Source: Anaerolineales bacterium (GTDB lineage Bacteria; Chloroflexota; Anaerolineae; 4572-78; J111). Taken from it: 64,000 nt of DNA. Position 1 is the first letter of the stretch. Every line of letters begins with the position of its first letter. The position numbers and the translations under genes were made by a program. Below, in pieces: positions 62,201 through 64,000 of this stretch. The stretch covers positions 620,001 through 684,000 of the forward strand of contig JABTUK010000002.1 in the NCBI GenBank assembly GCA_015075405.1. The letters are read 5' to 3'. A model generated the notes under the pieces. The model saw only the letters and a list, made by a program, of their open reading frames with translations. It searched no databases and was not told the origin of the DNA.

Positions 62201-62311
62201 CAGGAAACCCTTATCGCCGCCGCCGGAGTCAGTTGCCGCCAGCAGATCAAACACGGCACGGGCCGCCAGGCCTATCATCCGGCGGAAATCTTAAGGGCAG
62301 CGTTGAGGTAA
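59288..62311 (+). CDS. FAD-linked and Fe-S oxidoreductase (D-lactate / glycolate dehydrogenase type)
   Basis: 1007 residues. The FAD-binding PCMH domain is at ~35-250 (VLPRAAGSSLAGQAVNEALV, AALGGIVGNNASGSHSILYG). The oxidase C-domain runs to ~540 (SSEHGDGRSRSWLNEKFFGP). The Fe-S part has CNGAGVCRKKTGGTMCPSF and CIECKACKAECPSSVDMTKI, and the C-terminal CCG regions have HKCCGRPMMSKG and IDSGCCGMAGAFGYE. It is a fused GlcD-GlcF-like enzyme that oxidises a 2-hydroxy acid and passes electrons to the membrane. A 136-base word repeat (61466-61601) is inserted in frame between the Fe-S and CCG domains. Confidence 0.9.
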   Translation: MNLSSSLPDFFNDLQKRISGDLRTDRYSRILYSTDASSYRVMPHGVLIPKTVEDIQAAMELAAKYKIPVLPRAAGSSLAGQAVNEALVIDVSRYLDRVLEINREEHWVRLQPGVVLDELNNQLKPLGLQFGPDPASSNRAALGGIVGNNASGSHSILYGMTADHVLEMDVILSDGSPAHFGPLEAAALSQYQQRTGLEGELYRGITQLTQTQANVIRAGTPHHWRRCGGYNLDRLIEGPSFLLPPDPRFNLAALICGSEGTLATMTEIKLNLVPRPRLTALALVQFDDLYEALTATPVILQTEPSAVELLDNLGLTMCREVPEYARLLATFIQGRPYCILITEFYGESEAELKAKVDRLARHMQKEKVNGTVVPLLNPALQNNVWAVRKAGLGLLMSVKGDYKPTPFIEDAAVPVEHLAEYITRVEQFCLDLGTKVSYYAHASAGCLHIRPLINAKLAGEVDKLPRIASFAAELVSGYGGAISSEHGDGRSRSWLNEKFFGPELYGLYRQVKYIFDPHHLLNPGNIVDAPPMTAHLRYGPEYAVIPLREHLDFSTDQGFHRAVEMCNGAGVCRKKTGGTMCPSFMVTRDEEHSTRGRANALRSALSGALPAEELTSPRMYEVLDLCIECKACKAECPSSVDMTKIKFEFLAHYYEKHPVPLRAKLFADIAFFSHLSSGLTAPLANSLLKNGLVRWGLEKFLGISRQRPLPEFASEPFTRWFKRKSGISSQRSVVRSQKGQEGVGEDATRNTQHARWSVNGQLSPVSGPWSPVVLFNDTFNTYNYPHVAIAATEVLEAAGFEVILPGHKCCGRPMMSKGLVKQARRAARETLERLAPLAEQGWPIIGLEPSCLLSMRDEYFSLLPGDPRVKLVADHCFTFEEFIARLADAGELNLHFSGVSRPVLLHGHCHQKALVGTAPSKRTLTLPGHSVTEIDSGCCGMAGAFGYEAEHYDISLAMAERRLLPAIRQKNQETLIAAAGVSCRQQIKHGTGRQAYHPAEILRAALR

Positions 62312-62400
62312 TGGAGGACTGGAAGGTTGGAAGAATGGAAGGTTGGGGAGTTTGCAATCTTCCATCCTTCCAGCCTTCCAATCCTCCATTTTTCCAACCA
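62309..62400. repeat. Word-type inverted repeat (ATTGGAAGG family)
   Basis: GGAGGACTGGAAGGTTGGAA is mirrored by TTCCAGCCTTCCAATCCTCC. The repeat begins within the oxidase stop codon region. The family also occurs in the HemW insert at 49321-49408. Confidence 0.82.
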
Positions 62401-62481
62401 AAATTCCCTCTTGACGCGCTGGCTTATAAATGGTATATTCGCAAGTAGCACCAACTTTTACCACCGAGAGGAACAAGCCCT

Positions 62482-63495
62482 ATGCACCAATACGAGATGC
62501 TGCGTCGAGTTAGCCGCACCTTTGCCTTATCAATAGAACAACTGCCCCAAATACTGCGCGACTCGATCACCGTCTCGTACCTGCTGCTGCGCGTGTCTGA
62601 TTGCCTGGAAGATAACGAAATTATGGAGGCCAATCAGAAAGCCGACCTGCTGCGCTTGTGGGCGCAGGTGTTGAGCGAGGCCGCCCCGATTGAAAAGTTG
62701 ACCCATAATCTGGCCGACCTGGACAGCAGCGATCCTGAACATTACGTGGCCCAAAACGCCCAGGTGGTCATCGAGCATCTGCATAAACTCCCCGACGAAA
62801 TTCAGCAGGCCATCGTCGAGCGAGTCAATCGCACCTCACTGGGTATGGCCCGCTGGCAGGAACACGGCCCCTACGTGGACAACGAAGAGGAAATGGACGA
62901 CTACATGCATCAGGTGGCCGGGCGAGTGGGCTACCTGCTGACCGACATTTTTGCCTGGTATTCGCCCATTATCCGCGCCCGCAAAGAGCAGTTGATGCCC
63001 CTCTCGCGGGAATACGGTCTGGCCCTGCAAACGGTCAACGTGATTCGGGGCATGCGCAAGGATTACGAGCGGGGCTGGGTTTTTGTCCCCCGCACCTTCT
63101 ACGAACACGTTGGCTTGACCCGTGACGACCTGTTTGCCCCCGAAAATCTGGATAAAGCTATGCAGGTGGTTGACATGCTGGCCGACAAAGCCGAGCGCCA
63201 TCTGTGGCACGGCATGACCTATATTACCGCCTTCCCTCGCCGCCAGCACCGCATTCGCCTGGCCTGCATGTGGCCCCTCTTTTTCGCCGTCAGAACCCTG
63301 GCCGTCAGCCGCAACAACGCCAACGTCCTGCTGGCCGAAGCCAAAATGGGCCGCGATCAGGTCAACATGATTATGCGCCACACCACCTTCTTCGGCTGGT
63401 CGAACCATTGGCTGGTCCGTTACTACCGCTTCCTGGCCCGCCCGCCTCAGGATCCGCTGACCTCACCTAAGCCCCCTCTCACCAACCCAGTTTAA
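62482..63495 (+). CDS. Squalene/phytoene synthase-family protein
   Basis: 337 residues from ATG 62482, with GAGAGGAA upstream. It has SRTFALSIEQLPQILRDSIT near residue 11, the first Asp-rich region RVSDCLEDNEIM, QVAGRVGYLLTDIFAWYSPI and the second metal site NVIRGMRKDYERGWVFVP. These fit head-to-head prenyl synthases, and the YGLALQTVNVIRGMRKDYERG stretch is closest to squalene synthases. It would make squalene or a C30/C40 carotenoid precursor. No other terpenoid genes are in the window. Confidence 0.88.
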   Translation: MHQYEMLRRVSRTFALSIEQLPQILRDSITVSYLLLRVSDCLEDNEIMEANQKADLLRLWAQVLSEAAPIEKLTHNLADLDSSDPEHYVAQNAQVVIEHLHKLPDEIQQAIVERVNRTSLGMARWQEHGPYVDNEEEMDDYMHQVAGRVGYLLTDIFAWYSPIIRARKEQLMPLSREYGLALQTVNVIRGMRKDYERGWVFVPRTFYEHVGLTRDDLFAPENLDKAMQVVDMLADKAERHLWHGMTYITAFPRRQHRIRLACMWPLFFAVRTLAVSRNNANVLLAEAKMGRDQVNMIMRHTTFFGWSNHWLVRYYRFLARPPQDPLTSPKPPLTNPV

Positions 63496-63650
63496 TGAAA
63501 TAAAATCAGGAGTTCAAAATATACAGCTTCAACCTTCTATTTTCAGCTTATGGATCTCTGCTTTTTATAAAGACCATTTTATGTTAGAATAGACTATACT
63601 TGACATTTTTAGCCACAATTAAATAGTAGTGCCTTTAGGAACCAAACAGA

Positions 63651-64000
63651 GTGACAGCACATTCTTCCTCTCACGATAAATTTAATACCCCTACTATTCG
63701 AAAACTGCTAACAGAAGCTTTTAGTGATGAGGATTTTAATATTTTTTGCTATGATTACTTTCCTGATGTGCATAAAAAGTTTTCGACTGGAATGGACTTT
63801 CAATCAAAAATTCAGAGACTTATTGTTTATTGTGATAGCAATAATTTATTTGACAAGTTATTAATGCTTGTAAAGGGGGAAAATCCTGATAAATACGCAG
63901 TATTTAGCTCCTCCTTAATAAAAGCGTACCGAGTGAAGAGTTCAGAAGTTCCTTCAGAAGATTTAGATATAGAGTCATCTCCTCAAACTGATTCAACTAA
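63651..64000 (+). CDS. EAD1-like effector-associated domain protein (N-terminus only)
   Basis: GTG 63651 opens a frame of at least 116 codons that runs off the window. TTTAGGA lies about 10 bases upstream. Residues ~15-75 (IRKLLTEAFSDEDFNIFCYD, YFPDVHKKFSTGMDFQSKIQ, RLIVYCDSNNLFDKLLMLVK) match the six-helix EAD1 pattern. EAD1 is a death-fold-like adaptor that links effectors to STAND or protease partners in bacterial conflict systems. A Ser/Glu/Pro-rich linker follows, so the effector domain should begin beyond the edge. The region is much AT-richer than the rest, suggesting transfer. TTGACA at 63600-63605 and TATACT at 63595-63600 are weak promoter hints. Confidence 0.72.
   Translation, partial: MTAHSSSHDKFNTPTIRKLLTEAFSDEDFNIFCYDYFPDVHKKFSTGMDFQSKIQRLIVYCDSNNLFDKLLMLVKGENPDKYAVFSSSLIKAYRVKSSEVPSEDLDIESSPQTDST

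Noticed and set aside
1-64000. tRNA, rRNA or riboswitch genes
   Set aside because: No cloverleaf, rRNA or known riboswitch pattern was recognised by eye. A covariance search was not possible, so absence is not proven.

Overview
The window looks like a piece of chromosome from a Chloroflexota bacterium, probably in the Anaerolineae/Caldilineae/Ardenticatenia range. This is inferred from gene content and style. The envelope proteins have long Pro/Thr-rich linkers, large STAND and WD40 proteins are common, three adjacent genes encode multi-membrane sugar-transferase-like proteins, and the gaps are full of word-like palindromic repeats. No rRNA, tRNA or CRISPR array was seen. Most of the DNA is GC-rich; the last ~400 bases and the sulfotransferase gene are visibly AT-richer.

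Layout. 1-4309 (minus): part of a type III-D-like CRISPR effector operon (cas10, csm3-like, csx10, a second csm3-like gene cut by the left edge). 4777-8003 (plus): acyl-CoA dehydrogenase, EtfB and EtfA, separated by palindromic repeats. 8110-12382 (plus): an overlapping gene pair, a SIR2-like effector and a one-pass membrane STAND ATPase whose outer part is a trypsin-fold domain plus a glycosidase-like barrel; this is the best candidate for an undescribed system. 12447-14492: CocE-type hydrolase. 14738-16860: mobile-element scar with two integrase pieces head to head, a small gene, a C39-peptidase-like gene cut by an IS5-type element, and the element itself. 16896-25172: NrnA, a LysM protein, three GT-C/PTPS-related membrane proteins and a 73-residue kinase-like helical protein. 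25478-26764: HD hydrolase with a RelE-type toxin/antitoxin pair. 27009-31244: EF-G-like GTPase, then a chelatase I/D gene with an A9 slippery site. 31308-41563: DUF29-like protein, URO-D protein, Nudix, sulfotransferase, two class III aminotransferases, a glycosidase-like lipoprotein and UvrA. 41560-50263: Xer-like recombinase with a dif-like palindrome at its promoter, uracil-DNA glycosylase, a 1515-residue TIR-like/STAND/WD40 protein, a membrane protein and HemW. 50298-54346: a broken HepT with its MntA partner, then a SpoIIE/STAS/anti-sigma partner-switching module. 54606-63495: GT-C-like membrane protein, SUI1 factor, zincin, transglutaminase-like protein, FAD/Fe-S oxidoreductase and squalene/phytoene synthase. 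63651 to the right edge: start of a gene with an EAD1-like domain.

Two repeat systems run through the window. One is a ~112-124 bp palindromic element with four copies, always just past a gene's 3' end. The other is a class of inverted repeats built from short reiterated words. These fill intergenic gaps and are also inserted in frame in at least nine coding sequences, where they encode stereotyped peptides.

Conflict genes are dense: CRISPR III-D, SIR2/STAND, TIR/STAND/WD40, RelE, MntA/HepT and EAD1 together suggest a population under heavy phage or mobile-element pressure.
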